DNA of 64,000 nucleotides from Aliishimia ponticola (GTDB taxonomy: Bacteria > Pseudomonadota > Alphaproteobacteria > Rhodobacterales > Rhodobacteraceae): NCBI RefSeq assembly GCF_004803475.1, contig NZ_SRKY01000005.1, positions 62,001 through 126,000 of the forward strand, written 5' to 3'. Of this stretch, positions 62,707-64,000 are shown in pieces. Numbering within the stretch: the first letter of the stretch is position 1; every line of letters begins with the position of its first letter. The notes below the pieces were generated by a model, which searched no databases, was not told the DNA's origin, and saw only the letters and a program-made list of their open reading frames with translations. A program made the position numbers and the translations under genes.

Positions 62707-64000
62707 ATGGAATGGCGTCAGGTATTTTTAGTGCTCCGCTCGTTTACAGTGTCGTGTTCAGCAGTTTTTATCCTTGTGACTGCGGGTGTTGCCGCTCCTC
62801 CCGAACGCCCCTTGGTGTTCGTTCCCGGTATCGTTGGTTCTGTTCTTTCCGAGGCAGATGATTCCAGCAGGGGGGAGGTGATTTGGGGGGATTTAGGGTC
62901 TATCCGTGGCAGCAATTTTCATCGCCTCGATTTGCTGCCGTCCGACGGTGACCCGCTTCGGGTGCGATCGACCGATGCGCTTCGGGGACTGCCTTTGCCA
63001 TTCGGCGCATTCGAAAACGGGCTTTATGGCAAGCTGTTCAAATTCCTCGAAGGCGATGAAACGCTGGCGGACCGGATTTCCGGAGATACGCGCAAAGGCA
63101 ATTACGTCGAGGGCGAAACGCTATTCGTTTTCCATTATGATTGGCGGCGCAGCAATTTCGCGAATGCCCTTCATCTGAATAGCTTTATAACCGAGAACCT
63201 TCCCGAAGGGCCCTATGATCTGGTTGCGCATTCCATGGGTGGACTGGTCACGCGGATCATGTTGAGCCAACGCGGACCCAGTGACACATGCGTTACCGCG
63301 ACGGCGGCAGAGATTGGTCTGCCGGGCGATGAATATCAGGCTCTATGCATCGCGATTTATGGGCAATCGCCGACCGGGGCCTACCCGTCGGATCATCTTT
63401 CAGCCACACGTCCCGCAGCAGAGCGGATGCACACGTTCATCGAAATGGCAGTGCCACATTACGGGTCGGTCAATCTTGCCGCGACCTTACTGGAAGGCTG
63501 GGGCAAGGCGAGCGAACTGCTTTTGGGTGGCAAGCTGGCCATTCAGAACACGATCCTGTCCATGGCCGCCCCGATCGAGTTGCTGCCGACCTATGACAAG
63601 TGCTGTGCCTTTGGCGAGGCCTATGAGACCGGCAATGTGCAGGCTGATCCCTATAATGAGGAGTTCTGGCTGGATATGCTGCTTGGCTTCGGCGAGGAGC
63701 CTTGCCCCTATGCGCGCTGTGAAACGCGGCGGGCGCTGTTCCGGAACGGGATCGCCAACCGTAGGATTATCGACGAGATCATGGATGCAGGGCTGCCCGC
63801 GACGGTGAAGGCCAACCATGGGATTATCGGGCGCTATGTGAAGAACACGCGCGAGGTGGTCTATGTCGATCCGGGCGCGGGCGGGAATGGGGCTGGCGTG
63901 ACCTATCGCACCAATGCCGAAGGCGATGGCACGGTCCACCGCATCTCTGCGCTGCTGCCGAACAACAAGCAATCAGAGACGTTCAGCAATATGGGCGTTG
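62707..64000 (+). CDS. LCAT-like lipase/acyltransferase, exported (3' end outside window)
   Basis: An open frame of 431 codons with no stop before the window ends. A signal peptide (FTVSCSAVFILVTAGVAA, about 13-30) leads to an LCAT-family alpha/beta hydrolase: FVPGIVGSVL (38-47), FHYDWRRSN (142-150, the YDWR of LCATs), the nucleophile elbow VAHSMGGL with S176, and AEGDGTV with D407, the position of the catalytic Asp in this family. The catalytic His should lie beyond the edge. Cysteines 299-300, 333 and 338 suggest disulfides. GGGAG stands 7 bases before the ATG. It should act on lipids or esters in the periplasm or outside; the substrate is unknown. Confidence 0.85.
   Translation, partial: MEWRQVFLVLRSFTVSCSAVFILVTAGVAAPPERPLVFVPGIVGSVLSEADDSSRGEVIWGDLGSIRGSNFHRLDLLPSDGDPLRVRSTDALRGLPLPFGAFENGLYGKLFKFLEGDETLADRISGDTRKGNYVEGETLFVFHYDWRRSNFANALHLNSFITENLPEGPYDLVAHSMGGLVTRIMLSQRGPSDTCVTATAAEIGLPGDEYQALCIAIYGQSPTGAYPSDHLSATRPAAERMHTFIEMAVPHYGSVNLAATLLEGWGKASELLLGGKLAIQNTILSMAAPIELLPTYDKCCAFGEAYETGNVQADPYNEEFWLDMLLGFGEEPCPYARCETRRALFRNGIANRRIIDEIMDAGLPATVKANHGIIGRYVKNTREVVYVDPGAGGNGAGVTYRTNAEGDGTVHRISALLPNNKQSETFSNMGV

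Overview
The window is one contiguous, gene-dense piece of an alphaproteobacterial chromosome, most likely from a marine Rhodobacteraceae (Roseobacter group). The evidence is the gene content and order: rimP-nusA-ylxR-infB, lptC-lptA-lptB-hpf-ptsN without rpoN, a paa cluster, a bacterial voltage-gated sodium channel and an RTX protein. Genes are high in GC, and start and stop codons often overlap by 1-4 bases. Genus and species cannot be settled by eye. I found no rRNA, tRNA, CRISPR array, insertion sequence or prophage.

Layout. 1-7.6 kb: hslO (cut by the left edge), a CoA-type Nudix hydrolase, CCA-adding enzyme, two paired ABC exporter half-transporters and an RNA uracil methyltransferase. 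7.6-10.7 kb: sodium channel, a lipoprotein L,D-transpeptidase, a CAP-domain lipoprotein, a Tat-exported L,D-transpeptidase and a 59-residue membrane peptide with its own terminator. 10.7-17.6 kb: hemH, a methyltransferase, comF, grxC, a nitrilase-family amidase, a MarR regulator, ubiG, prolyl aminopeptidase and an unusually short ABC solute-binding protein. 17.6-23.1 kb: the translation operon rimP-nusA-ylxR-infB behind a leader with a terminator-type hairpin. 23.2-31.5 kb: a 45-residue conserved peptide, mutT-argJ-parvulin (minus strand), secA, and two envelope proteins (one of unknown family, one a PstS-like/OmpA fusion). 31.5-36.9 kb: dnaK-dnaJ-GNAT-radC on the minus strand and alkB.

36.9-47 kb is the main accessory region. 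It holds a polysaccharide-export ABC permease, a PAP phosphatase (cysQ), kdsB, galU, galE, two tandem paralogous family-2 glycosyltransferases, a GT14-type branching transferase with a long C-terminal domain, and a protein with two sulfotransferase-like halves. Read together, this looks like synthesis and decoration, possibly sulfation, of a surface glycan. The second glycosyltransferase has its ribosome-binding site inside an 11-bp hairpin.

47-59.4 kb (minus strand): ptsN, hpf, lptB, lptA, lptC, kpsF/kdsD and rnd, then the phenylacetate genes in the transcription order thiolase-paaA-B-C-D-E-Z-X. 59.5-64 kb: a large secreted RTX calcium-binding protein, divergent from an LCAT-like lipase/acyltransferase that runs off the right edge.
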